64,000 nt of DNA. Origin: Janibacter cremeus (GTDB lineage: Bacteria > Actinomycetota > Actinomycetes > Actinomycetales > Dermatophilaceae). The position numbers and the translations under genes were made by a program. The notes under the pieces were generated by a model. The model searched no databases. It was not told the origin of the DNA and saw only the letters and a list, made by a program, of their open reading frames with translations. Shown here piece by piece: positions 16,206-24,714 of this stretch (the stretch's first letter is position 1; every line of letters begins with the position of its first letter). Where the stretch lies: positions 2,666,001 through 2,730,000 of the forward strand of contig NZ_CP115184.1 in assembly GCF_029395675.1 (NCBI RefSeq), in the 5' to 3' direction.

Positions 16206-18800
16206 ATGTCCGCTCCGGCCTTCGGCGATCTCCCGAGCCCTCTCGATGAGTACCGCGACGAGGTCACGGTCACCGAGGGGATCGACGAGGTCGTGACCCT
16301 CGACGGTGTCCGGGAGGCGGCCGAGCCGCTCGCGGAGGCGATCGCCTCCGCCCGACTGCCCGGGATGCTCGCCGCCCGGGCAGCGAGCCGCCGGTTCGTC
16401 GAGGACGAGGGGATCACGTACGGCGCGGGCGCCTCCCCGGACGACGAGGACGTCGCCGACGGCCGCACCGTCCCGACCGAGCCCCGCACGTGGGAGCTCG
16501 ACCCGCTCCCGCTGACCATCGGCGCCACGGAGTGGGCCAAGCTCGAGCAGGGCGTGCGCCAGCGTGCGGCCCTCCTCGACGGCGTCCTCACCGACCTCAC
16601 CGGCGAGCAGCGCCTCGTGCGCGACGGCATCCTGCCCGGCACGGCGGTCTACGGCCACGACGGCTGGCTCCCGCAGGCCGACGGCATCCGGCTGCCCGGC
16701 CCGCGCCAGCTCGTCATGCCGGCGATGGACCTCGCCCGCGACCGCACCGGCACGTGGCGGGTCTTCGCCGACCGGACGCAGGCCCCGAGCGGTGCCGGTT
16801 ACGCGATGGCCAACCGCCGCATCATCGCCCGCGTGCTGCCCGACCTGCACCGCAGCGTGGACCTGGCCCGCCTGCGCGGCTTCTTCTACCAGATGCACAA
16901 GGCCCTCATGGCCGCCGCGCCGCAGACCGACGACGTCCCGCGCATCGTCATCCTCACGCCGGGCAGCCTCAGCGACGCGGCCTACGACGAGGCCCTGCAG
17001 TCGACCGTCCTCGGCGTCCCCGTCGTCGAGTCCGAGGACCTCGTCAGCCGCGACGGTCGGATCTGGATGCGCACGACGAGCGGCCTGTCCCCGGTCGACG
17101 TCATCATGCGCCGGGTGGACGGCGGCGCCATCGACCAGCTGGACCTGCGCGGAGACTCCCGCCTCGGACTCCCCGGCATGGTCGAGGCGGCACGGCTGGG
17201 GCACGTCTCGCTGGTCAACCCGATCTCCTCGGGCGTGCTGGAGAACCCGGCGCTGATCCCCTACCTCCCGGCGATCTGCCGGTACCTGCTCGACGAGGAC
17301 CTGATCCTCCAGTCCACCCAGACGTGGTGGGCCGGCGACCCCAGCCACCTCAGCCACGTCGTCACCAACCTCTCCAGCCTCGTCGTCAAGCCCGCCTCCC
17401 GCGGGGACGGCACGAACGGCGGCAACGCGGTCTTCGGCTGGGAGATCACCGCGGACGAGCGCGAGGAGCTGGCCCGACGCATCCAGGCCGAGCCGTGGAA
17501 GTGGACCGCGCAGGACCCGCTGACGATGTCGACCGCTCCCGTGGTCACCGCCGGCGGGCTCGAGCCGCGCCACGTCGTGCTGCGCACCTTCGCCGTCGCC
17601 GACGAGGAGGACTACGCCGTCCTGCCCGGTGGCCTGGGCCGTGTCGCCGTGCGCCCCGACTCCGGCGCCATCTCCAGCCTCACCGGCGCGATGAGCAAGG
17701 ACGTGTGGGTGCGTGACGACACGCTCGTGGACGAAGGGGAGGGCCTGACCGCCCCGAGTCCGTTCGCCGGGGCGGCGGCGCTGGCCTCCGCGGCACCGCC
17801 GCCACGTGTCGCGGCCGACCTGTACTGGATGGGTCGGTACGGCGAGCGGGCCGAGTTCGCCGCCCGCCTGCTGCGGGTGGCCGACAACCTCGTCGACGAC
17901 CACGCCGCACGCCCCGGCACGACCGGCCACACCGCGATGCTCGCCCTGCTGGAGGCGGTCACCTCCGTCGTGGCCGCCCGTCCCGGCTTCGTCGGCGAGG
18001 ACGCGTGGGAGCGCCGGAAGGACCCGCTGCCGCACCTGCGCGCCCTCACCCTCGACCCGCGGGTCGTCGGCTCGGTCGCCTTCAGCACCCATCGCGCGGT
18101 CATCGCGGCCCAGGCCGTGCGCGAGACCCTCTCGGTCGACACCTGGCTGGTCATGTCGCGGCTCGAGCGCACCCTGCGGCACGCCGCCCCCGAGGACGAT
18201 CTGCAGGAGCTGCTCATGGGGACCATCGAGGGTCTCCTCGCGCTCGCGGGCATCGGGGTGGAGTCGTTGATCCGCGATCCCACGTGGGCCTTCGCCGACG
18301 CGGGCAAGCGGGTCGAGCGCGCCCAGCAGACGACGCGGCTGATCACCTCGGTGCTCGCTGTCGAGCGGGCGCCCGTCGTCGAGGGCACGACGACCGAGGC
18401 GGCGCTGCTCGCGGCGGAGTCGGTCATCACCTACCGACGCCGGCTGACCAGCGGTCTCGGCGGGCTCTCCCCGCTCCAGGCCGCCGTCGACCTGCTGCTG
18501 CGCGACGGGAGCAACCCGCGCTCGGTGGGGTTCCAGGTCGAGCGGCTCGTCGAGGACCTCGAGCTCCTCGAGGACGAGCTCGTGCTGCCGTGGGTGCGCG
18601 AGCTCCGCGACCGCATCGCCGCACTCGACCTCGAGGAGCTCTTCGCCGACGGGCGCCAGCCCCTCTCGCGCGCGCTCACCGGCATCGGTGCCGACCTGCG
18701 CCAGGTCCACCGGGCCCTCGACGAGACCTACTTCCAGCGCAAGGCGGAGGGCCGCACGATCCAGTGGTTCCAGTGGAGCAGCGGGGAGGGGTCCTGGTGA
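16206..18800 (+). CDS. Circularly permuted ATP-grasp / alpha-E fusion protein
   Basis: 864 aa. Residues 90-500 match the circularly permuted ATP-grasp type 2 (DUF404/DUF407) enzymes: LYGHDGW-like VYGHDGWLP, MANRRIIARVLPDL, GFFYQMHKALM, NPISSGVLENPAL and SLVVKPASRGDG. From about 535 (VAADLYWMGRYGERAEFAARLLR) a DUF403 alpha-E helical domain follows. These are usually two neighbouring genes; here they are fused. The set with the transglutaminase-like next gene is a known predicted peptide-synthesis/modification locus. TAGTGT (16193-16198) is 7 nt from the ATG (leaderless). Confidence 0.88.
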   Translation: MSAPAFGDLPSPLDEYRDEVTVTEGIDEVVTLDGVREAAEPLAEAIASARLPGMLAARAASRRFVEDEGITYGAGASPDDEDVADGRTVPTEPRTWELDPLPLTIGATEWAKLEQGVRQRAALLDGVLTDLTGEQRLVRDGILPGTAVYGHDGWLPQADGIRLPGPRQLVMPAMDLARDRTGTWRVFADRTQAPSGAGYAMANRRIIARVLPDLHRSVDLARLRGFFYQMHKALMAAAPQTDDVPRIVILTPGSLSDAAYDEALQSTVLGVPVVESEDLVSRDGRIWMRTTSGLSPVDVIMRRVDGGAIDQLDLRGDSRLGLPGMVEAARLGHVSLVNPISSGVLENPALIPYLPAICRYLLDEDLILQSTQTWWAGDPSHLSHVVTNLSSLVVKPASRGDGTNGGNAVFGWEITADEREELARRIQAEPWKWTAQDPLTMSTAPVVTAGGLEPRHVVLRTFAVADEEDYAVLPGGLGRVAVRPDSGAISSLTGAMSKDVWVRDDTLVDEGEGLTAPSPFAGAAALASAAPPPRVAADLYWMGRYGERAEFAARLLRVADNLVDDHAARPGTTGHTAMLALLEAVTSVVAARPGFVGEDAWERRKDPLPHLRALTLDPRVVGSVAFSTHRAVIAAQAVRETLSVDTWLVMSRLERTLRHAAPEDDLQELLMGTIEGLLALAGIGVESLIRDPTWAFADAGKRVERAQQTTRLITSVLAVERAPVVEGTTTEAALLAAESVITYRRRLTSGLGGLSPLQAAVDLLLRDGSNPRSVGFQVERLVEDLELLEDELVLPWVRELRDRIAALDLEELFADGRQPLSRALTGIGADLRQVHRALDETYFQRKAEGRTIQWFQWSSGEGSW

Positions 18801-19813
18801 GCTCCACACCCGACCGGCCGCCCGCCCCCGAGCCGACGACGACCGGCCCCGGACCGACGATCAGCCCGGAGCACCACACCCGCCGTCGGTACGAGGTGCG
18901 CCACCGCACCACCTACACCTACGAGGAGTACGTCACCGACTCCTACGGCCGGGCGATGCTGCGCCCGCGGAGCACGCCCCAGCAGCGCATCATCGAGCAC
19001 GACGTGGAGATCGTGCCCGAGCCGCACATCCACACCGAGCACGTCGACCACTTCGGCAACTTCTCCAGCTTCTACGAGGTGCGCACCCCGCACACCGTCC
19101 TCGAGGTGTCCAAGCGCAGCATCGCGGAGGTCGACTGGCCGGCGCCGGACATGGAGCGGCTCGACTCCTGGACCGTCGCCGAGGTCGCCGCGGCGGTCTC
19201 CGAGGGGGAGGGCATCGACCGGGCCGAGGCGGCGCAGTACCTGCTCCCCTCCTCGCTCGTGGACCTCGACCCGGAGGTCATCGCCTACGCGGCGGGGATC
19301 CTGCCGCCCGACCGGCCCTTCGGCAGCGCCCTGATGGCCCTCTACTCCGACATCTACCGCGACTTCACCTACGCCAAGGGTGCGACGAGCGTGAAGACGA
19401 CCCTGCCGGAGCTGCTCCGGGGGCGGGCCGGTGTGTGCCAGGACTTCGCGCACCTGGCCATCGGGTGCCTGCGGGCCGTCGGCATCCCCGCCAGGTACGT
19501 CTCCGGGTACATCGAGACCCGCCCTCCGCCCGGCGAGGCCAAGCTCGAGGGCTCCGACGCCTCGCACGCCTGGGCGGCGGCGATGACGCCGGAGGGCGAC
19601 TGGGTGGACATCGACCCCACGAACAACCACTTCGCCGACTCGCGCTACATCGTCACCGGCTGGGGCCGTGACTTCCGCGACGTCTCCCCGCTGAAGGGCA
19701 TCATCTTCTCCGAGGGCAGCGGCTCGACGCTGGACGTCGGTGTCGACGTCATCCGGTTGGGCACGGGCGATCCACGGGAGAGCGGCGCGTCGGGTGCCGA
19801 CGACGGCCAGTAA
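18797..19813 (+). CDS. Transglutaminase-like cysteine protease family protein
   Basis: 338 aa. The GTG start overlaps the previous stop by 4 nt, so the two are co-translated. After a proline-rich N-terminus, a beta-sandwich domain (YEVRHRTTYTYEEYV...) precedes the transglutaminase core. Its triad is visible: Cys in LRGRAGVCQDFAHL, His in SDASHAWAAA and Asp in WVDIDPTNN. Such proteins accompany ATP-grasp/alpha-E proteins and may cleave or transfer the peptide product. Cytoplasmic, as no signal peptide is seen. Confidence 0.87.
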   Translation: MSSTPDRPPAPEPTTTGPGPTISPEHHTRRRYEVRHRTTYTYEEYVTDSYGRAMLRPRSTPQQRIIEHDVEIVPEPHIHTEHVDHFGNFSSFYEVRTPHTVLEVSKRSIAEVDWPAPDMERLDSWTVAEVAAAVSEGEGIDRAEAAQYLLPSSLVDLDPEVIAYAAGILPPDRPFGSALMALYSDIYRDFTYAKGATSVKTTLPELLRGRAGVCQDFAHLAIGCLRAVGIPARYVSGYIETRPPPGEAKLEGSDASHAWAAAMTPEGDWVDIDPTNNHFADSRYIVTGWGRDFRDVSPLKGIIFSEGSGSTLDVGVDVIRLGTGDPRESGASGADDGQ

Positions 19814-19823
19814 TCTGGCGACC

Positions 19824-20648
19824 ATGCCCACGACCGCCTTCGTCCTCGGTGGAGGGGGCGTTCTCGGGGCCACCCAGGTCGGGATGCTCCAGGCGCTCCT
19901 GGCCGCCGACGTCACACCCGACCTCGTCGTCGGGACGAGCATCGGTGCGGTCAACGGCGCCTTCGTCGCGGCGGACCCCACGGCGGAGGGGGTCGCCCGC
20001 CTCGAGGAGCTGTGGCGCGACGTCGTCGTCTCCGGCGAGATGGGCGAGAGCCCGGTGCGCCAGGCGGCCCGCTTCGCCAGGTACCGCACCCACGTGATGC
20101 GAAGGGGACTGATCCCCGACCTCGTCGAGCGGCACCTCGGCGTGGAGCAGTTCGAGGACCTGGCCGTCCCCTTCCAGTGCGTCGCCGCGGAGATCGAGGG
20201 CTCGGCCTCGCGGTGGTTCACCTCCGGGCCGGTCGCCCCGGCGGTCGCCGCCAGCTGCGCGGTCCCGGGGCTCTTCGCCCCCGTGGAGATCGACGGCGCC
20301 CACTACTACGACGGCGGCCTCGTGCACTCCATCCCGGTGGGGAGGGCGATCGCGCTCGGCGCCACCGTCGTCCACGTGCTCCAAGTCGGTCGGGTCGAGC
20401 AGCCGCTGGCCGTGCCGCGCAACCCGCTGGTCGTCGGGCTCGTCGCCTTCGAGATCGCCCGGCGGCACCGCTTCGTCGAGGAGATCGCCGAGGTCCCCGA
20501 CGACGTGCGGCTGCACGTGCTGCCCAGCGGTGTCGACCGCACGCCGACGGCCTCGCTCATCGGCCAGGGCTCGGTCGCGAAGGTCGAGGACCGGATGGCC
20601 CGCGCCTTCGACGCCACGAGTGCCTACCTGCGGGGGACCACCTCGTGA
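19824..20648 (+). CDS. Patatin-like phospholipase
   Basis: 274 aa. TAFVLGGGGVLGATQVGML holds the oxyanion-hole glycines, VVGTSIGAVNGAF the nucleophile Ser (GxSxG), and HYYDGGLVHSIP the catalytic Asp (DGG). A Ser-Asp acyl hydrolase acting on membrane or storage lipids. TAATCT (19811-19816) stands 7 nt before the ATG without a ribosome site, so the operon probably begins here as a leaderless message. The next two genes follow with 4-nt overlaps. Confidence 0.88.
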   Translation: MPTTAFVLGGGGVLGATQVGMLQALLAADVTPDLVVGTSIGAVNGAFVAADPTAEGVARLEELWRDVVVSGEMGESPVRQAARFARYRTHVMRRGLIPDLVERHLGVEQFEDLAVPFQCVAAEIEGSASRWFTSGPVAPAVAASCAVPGLFAPVEIDGAHYYDGGLVHSIPVGRAIALGATVVHVLQVGRVEQPLAVPRNPLVVGLVAFEIARRHRFVEEIAEVPDDVRLHVLPSGVDRTPTASLIGQGSVAKVEDRMARAFDATSAYLRGTTS

Positions 20649-21673
20649 GGATCAGCTCCCTCCCTTCGCTCCCGGCGCCGCCGTACTGGCTGCGGCTGGT
20701 CCTGCAGGGGATCTACCCGCTCGTCGGGATCTTCTTCTCGCTGCTCTTCGTCGCCGTCGCGCCGTTCATGCTCCTGCTGTGGCCGTGGGACCGACGCCTG
20801 GCGCTGCTGCGGTGCCTCTTCCTCGCGCTCTACATCATGTGGGAGGACATCGGGCTCGTCGTCGAGTGCTGGTACCTGCGGCTGCGCTCGCCGCGGGGCA
20901 CCAGCCCGACCTGGGACGAGGACCACCTCACCCTGATCCGCCGGGCGCTGAACAACGTGATCTTCACCGCCGGCAAGGTGGTCGGCTTCACGATCGACGT
21001 CGAGGGCGCCATCACGGTCGGCCGCCCGGGCCACCCGCTCGTCGTCATCTCCCGGCACGCCGGCCCGGCGGACTCGCTGGCGATCGCCTGGCTGCTCGCG
21101 TCGACCGCCGGCCGGATCCCGCGGATCGTCCTCGCCGACGCGATGCTGTGGGACCCCGGCATCGCGATGGTGCTGCAGCGCCTGGACTCCTACTTCGTCC
21201 CCTCGCGCTCCGGCGCCGGCGACGACCGCACCCGCGGGGTCGCGGACCTGGCGTCGACGCTCACGAGCAAGGACGCGATGCTCATCTTCCCCGAGGGACG
21301 CAACTGGGCCCCCGACCGCCACGAGGCCCTCGTCGAGCGCCTGCGTGCGCGCGGCGAGCACGAGCGGGCGGACCGGGTCGAGTCGCGCCCGTGGGTGCTC
21401 GAGGCCCGCTCGCGCGGTGTCGCGGCCATCCGGGAGAACGCTCCCGAGGCTGACGTCATGGTCGTGGCCCACACGGGCCTGGACATGCTCACCGGGCCGG
21501 GACCGGTCATCAGGGCGGTGCCCTTCCGCAACCGGCTGCTCTTCCGCGGGATCACCCACCGCAGCGAGGACGTGCCCACCGAGCCCGGCGAGGTCGCCGA
21601 GTGGCTCGATGCCGAGTGGGACGAGCTCAACGCCTGGGTCGGCTCCCACGTCGAGCGGCGCGAGCACCCGTGA
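20645..21673 (+). CDS. PlsC-like phospholipid acyltransferase
   Basis: 342 aa. A long N-terminal membrane part (about residues 10-75) is followed by an acyltransferase domain with SRHAGPADS (HX4D catalytic motif) and IFPEGRNWAP (substrate-binding motif III). It likely transfers an acyl group to a lysophospholipid or similar acceptor at the inner membrane. GTG start overlapping the patatin stop by 4 nt. Confidence 0.85.
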   Translation: MRISSLPSLPAPPYWLRLVLQGIYPLVGIFFSLLFVAVAPFMLLLWPWDRRLALLRCLFLALYIMWEDIGLVVECWYLRLRSPRGTSPTWDEDHLTLIRRALNNVIFTAGKVVGFTIDVEGAITVGRPGHPLVVISRHAGPADSLAIAWLLASTAGRIPRIVLADAMLWDPGIAMVLQRLDSYFVPSRSGAGDDRTRGVADLASTLTSKDAMLIFPEGRNWAPDRHEALVERLRARGEHERADRVESRPWVLEARSRGVAAIRENAPEADVMVVAHTGLDMLTGPGPVIRAVPFRNRLLFRGITHRSEDVPTEPGEVAEWLDAEWDELNAWVGSHVERREHP

Positions 21674-22614
21674 GCCGCGCACAGCTGCCACCGACCGTGA
21701 GCGCGGAGGCGGCCGCAGCCGCTGCCGCGGCGGACAACCGGCCCCACCGGTGGCCGCTCACCCCGCAGGTCACCCGGTGGCTGCGGACGAAGGGGGCGGC
21801 CGAGCAGCTCGCGGGGTTCGAGGCCGACCGCGCCGCCCGGGGCGTGCACGTCACCGAGCGCCCCGACGGCCACCTGCTGATGACGGCGGAGCCCGGTGAG
21901 GGCGTCGCCGACGACGCGTGGGTGCTGTGGATCCACGGCGGCGGCTTCTGCTGGGGGTCCGCCCGCGACGGGACGGGGCTGCGGCTGGCCGAGGGGCTGG
22001 CCCGGCCGGTCATCTCGGTCGAGTACCCGCTCGCTCCCGAGGCCCGCTTCCCCGTCGCGATCGACGTCTGCGTCGACGCCTACCTCGCCGGGGTGGCGGA
22101 GCGCGGCCCACGGGTCCTGCTCGGTGGCGTCTCCGCGGGCGCCAACCTCGCCCTCGGTGTCCTGCAACGTCTCCGGGCCCGGAGTGCGGGGGGTGCGGAC
22201 GTCCCCCTGCCCCTGGGGCTGGTGGCGCTGACCCCCTTCGGCGACCTCGCGGGCGAGGGCGACTCCTACCGCGTCAACGAGGGCCGCGACGCCTGGATCC
22301 GGTGGCGCGGCCAGCAGGAGCGCTTCGCCCGGGCCTACGCCGGGCGGGCCCACCCGCGCGACCCGCTCCTGTCACCCGTGCACGCGGACTGGACCGGTGG
22401 GGCGCTGCCCGAGGCCTTCATCTCCTCCGGCACGCGTGACCTCTTCCTCTCCGACGCCGCGCGGATCCACACGAGGTGGCGGGCGGCGGGCGGAGCGGCC
22501 GAGCTCGACGTCGCCGAGGGGCTGTGGCACTCCTACCACTCGGACGCGCGGCTGCCGGAGTCGCAGGCGCTGATGGAGCGGTTGCTCGGGTGGTGCGAGG
22601 ACGTCACCGCCTGA
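21670..22614 (+). CDS. Alpha/beta-hydrolase fold-3 (HSL-type) esterase
   Basis: 314 aa. The HSL-family oxyanion motif WIHGGGFCWGS, nucleophile GGVSAGANLAL, Asp in SSGTRDLFLSDA and His in GLWHSYH complete the triad. Substrate probably a short or medium-chain ester. GTG start overlapping the acyltransferase stop by 4 nt; third gene of a lipid-handling operon. The 3' end overlaps yceI (opposite strand) by 11 bp. Confidence 0.87.
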   Translation: MSRAQLPPTVSAEAAAAAAAADNRPHRWPLTPQVTRWLRTKGAAEQLAGFEADRAARGVHVTERPDGHLLMTAEPGEGVADDAWVLWIHGGGFCWGSARDGTGLRLAEGLARPVISVEYPLAPEARFPVAIDVCVDAYLAGVAERGPRVLLGGVSAGANLALGVLQRLRARSAGGADVPLPLGLVALTPFGDLAGEGDSYRVNEGRDAWIRWRGQQERFARAYAGRAHPRDPLLSPVHADWTGGALPEAFISSGTRDLFLSDAARIHTRWRAAGGAAELDVAEGLWHSYHSDARLPESQALMERLLGWCEDVTA

Positions 22615-23143
22615 CCGGCCCCCGGACAGCCACGACATCGAGCTCCAGGTCGAGGAAGCGTCCCACCATGCCCCTGCCGTTGGTGATCCCGAAGGCAAAG
22701 CGGTCCAGACGCGAGGCCCCGGCGTGGATGTGGATGGTCTCGCCCTCGGACTCGATCGAGTGCACGGTGACCTCGACGGGCACGGTGTGCGCGTGGGCGG
22801 TGACGGTCCCCTCGACCAGTAGGCGATCGCCGACGCGGCGAACCGCGCTCGAGGAGAAGACGATGTCGGGATGGGTCGCAACCTGGAGGAAGTTCTCCGT
22901 CACATCTCGATCCCGACGGGCGTTGTCCGAGGTGAAACTGGCGGCGTCGATCGTGGCGTGCACTCGGCAGCCCGTCTCGGACTCGGCGACGCGGATCTCG
23001 CCGCCGGTGACGTTGAGCTCGGCACTCACCGTGCCCAGGCCGAACATGTGCTTGCCTGCGTAGGTCGCCACCGAACGCGTGGCATCGATCTCGTACGTCC
23101 CCGCGGTGACCTCGGTCAGGTCCGCGGTGCCTGTGTGGTCCAT
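22604..23143 (-). CDS. YceI-family lipocalin-like protein
   Basis: 179 aa from the ATG at 23143, preceded by GAGGAG. The sequence TYEIDATRSVATYAGKHMFGLGTVSAEL and FSSSAVRRVGDRLLVEGTVTAH follow the YceI beta-barrel pattern, which binds isoprenoid-like molecules. Unlike E. coli YceI there is no signal peptide, so it is probably cytoplasmic. Its role here is not known. Confidence 0.83.
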   Translation of the reverse strand: MDHTGTADLTEVTAGTYEIDATRSVATYAGKHMFGLGTVSAELNVTGGEIRVAESETGCRVHATIDAASFTSDNARRDRDVTENFLQVATHPDIVFSSSAVRRVGDRLLVEGTVTAHAHTVPVEVTVHSIESEGETIHIHAGASRLDRFAFGITNGRGMVGRFLDLELDVVAVRGPVRR

Positions 23144-23211
23144 GAGTGCTCCTCGATGGGGCACGGCGGGCTGGACGGGGCACTGGGGGGACCACTCGGC
23201 GGACCGCGCGA

Positions 23212-23230
23212 GGCTCGATCTGATCGAGCC
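23212..23230. promoter_or_regulatory. Inverted repeat upstream of yceI
   Basis: GGCTCGAT-CTG-ATCGAGCC, perfect 8-bp arms with a 3-nt centre, lies 69 bp upstream of the yceI start and 56 bp upstream of the pheA start's 3' neighbour end. It could be an operator for yceI or a short hairpin terminator; the compact odd centre favours an operator. Confidence 0.4.
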
Positions 23231-23286
23231 GACATCAGTTCAATGCTACGCCGGGCACGGGCTCTGGTCACCCCCTGTGCATGCGT

Positions 23287-24219
23287 CTATCCCCCGAGGG
23301 CCCGCAACCGCTCCAGCCACCGACGCGCGTCCCGGAAGGCCTCGTCCGTGGTGATCGGGTCGACGGTGATCTCGGCGCCGGCGGCCGCCGGGTAGGAGCC
23401 GAGGAAGCGCAGGTCCGCGCACACCCGGTGCAGGCTCATCAGGGCCGCGCCGACCCGCTCGTCCTGCACGTGCCCCTCGAAGTCGATCGAGAAGCAGTAG
23501 GAGCCCATGGAGTCCTTCGTGGGGCGTGACTCCAGGCGGGTCATGTTGATGCCGCGCACGGCGAACTGCTCGAGCAGCTCCAGCAGGCCACCCGCGCGGT
23601 CGGTGCGCTGGTAGAGCACGACGGTCGTCTTGTCCTTGCCGGTGGGACCGGGCTGCCACTCCGGGCGGGAGACGATGACGAAGCGGGTGACCGCGGTCGT
23701 CATGTCGCCGATGTCGTGGGCGAGGACCTCGAGCCCGAACCGCTCGGCGGCGACCGTGGCGCACACGGCGGCCTGGTAGCCGACCTCGCCGGGGTGCTCG
23801 GCGAGGTCCTTGGCCGCGGAGGCGGTCGAGAGCGTGGGGACGTAGACCGCGTGCGGGACCGTGTGGTCGGCCCAGCCGCGCACCTGCGCCCACGCGTGGC
23901 TGTGGGTCCCGATGGCCGTGACGTCCTGCAGCCGTGTCCCCGGCCGGGCGCACGCGACGAAGGTGATCGGCACGAGCACCTCGCCGACGACGACGAGCGG
24001 GTCTCCGGAGGCGAGGGCGTCGAGCGTCGCGGAGACGCCGCCCTCGACGGAGTTCTCGATGGGCACGACGGCGGCGTCGACGTCGCCGGCGCGCAGCTGC
24101 TCCAGCGCGGTGTCGACGGAGCCGCACGGCACCTGCTCGGCGTCCTCGGTGGGCCCCCACATCATCAGCGCCTGCTGGGTGAAGGTGCCCTCGGGGCCGA
24201 GGTAGGCGTAGCGGGTCAT
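23287..24219 (-). CDS. pheA: Prephenate dehydratase
   Basis: 310 aa. The N-terminal dehydratase domain opens with YAYLGPEGTFTQQAL and holds the catalytic TRF motif in TTAVTRFVIVS. A C-terminal ACT domain (about 215-295) has the Phe-binding GALLELLEQF-like stretch and ESRPTKDSMGSYCFSIDFEGH. It converts prephenate to phenylpyruvate in phenylalanine synthesis and is probably feedback inhibited by Phe. CTGGAG precedes the ATG. Downstream of the DUF4446 gene by 25 bases on the same strand. Confidence 0.94.
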   Translation of the reverse strand: MTRYAYLGPEGTFTQQALMMWGPTEDAEQVPCGSVDTALEQLRAGDVDAAVVPIENSVEGGVSATLDALASGDPLVVVGEVLVPITFVACARPGTRLQDVTAIGTHSHAWAQVRGWADHTVPHAVYVPTLSTASAAKDLAEHPGEVGYQAAVCATVAAERFGLEVLAHDIGDMTTAVTRFVIVSRPEWQPGPTGKDKTTVVLYQRTDRAGGLLELLEQFAVRGINMTRLESRPTKDSMGSYCFSIDFEGHVQDERVGAALMSLHRVCADLRFLGSYPAAAGAEITVDPITTDEAFRDARRWLERLRALGG

Positions 24220-24244
24220 GGCGTCTCCAGTGGGAAGGGGGAGG

Positions 24245-24652
24245 TCAGGCGTCGACGGAGCCGGTGCGGGCCGCGGCGAGCGCCTGGCGCTCCTCGGGGG
24301 TGAGGGTCGCGTCGGCGTCGCCACCGACCACGCCCTTGGCGTAGGTGCGGGACTCCCCGCGCCCGTGGATGCTGCTGACGACCAGGCCGTCGCCGGTGTC
24401 GTCGATGATCGCGGCGGAGAAGGACAGCCGCCCGCCCATGTCGCCGAAGGCGTCGTAGCGCACGACCGCCACGTGCCGCAGCGCCTGGGCGATGTCGTGG
24501 CGAAGGGAGGCCAGGTCGCCCTCCCCGACGGGGGAGCGGTGCTCGAGCTCGACCACCCGATCGCTCAGCGCGCGCAGGCGCAGCAGTGCCAGGGTCGCGA
24601 CGACCAGGGCGACGACGAGCCCGCACAGCAGGGCGATCTCGACCACGGTCAT
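24245..24652 (-). CDS. DUF4446-family membrane-anchored protein
   Basis: 135 aa. One N-terminal hydrophobic segment (residues 4-24), a short coiled stretch, and the family core HVAVVRYDAFGDMGGRLSFS with a later SSIHGRGESRTYAKGV. Function unknown. TAGGGT (24659-24664, reverse strand) is 6 nt from the ATG with no ribosome site, suggesting a leaderless mRNA that also carries pheA. Confidence 0.82.
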   Translation of the reverse strand: MTVVEIALLCGLVVALVVATLALLRLRALSDRVVELEHRSPVGEGDLASLRHDIAQALRHVAVVRYDAFGDMGGRLSFSAAIIDDTGDGLVVSSIHGRGESRTYAKGVVGGDADATLTPEERQALAAARTGSVDA

Positions 24653-24683
24653 GCGGTCACCCTAGCGACGCGGGGGGAGGGAT

Positions 24684-24707
24684 TCGCAGGAGCCCAAGCA
24701 GTTGCGC
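24684..24707. repeat. 24-bp dispersed repeat, copy 1
   Basis: Begins TTCGCAGGAGCCCAAG and ends GTTGCG; identical to a copy at 44760-44783 and one base different from 44791-44814. It lies just downstream of the DUF5926 gene, upstream of the DUF4446 promoter. Weak CGCA/TGCG pairing at the ends only. Confidence 0.7.
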
Positions 24708-24714
24708 AAGGGGC

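Noticed and set aside
22604..24219. yceI and pheA as an operon
   Set aside because: Same strand but 143 bp apart with an inverted repeat between; their functions do not match.
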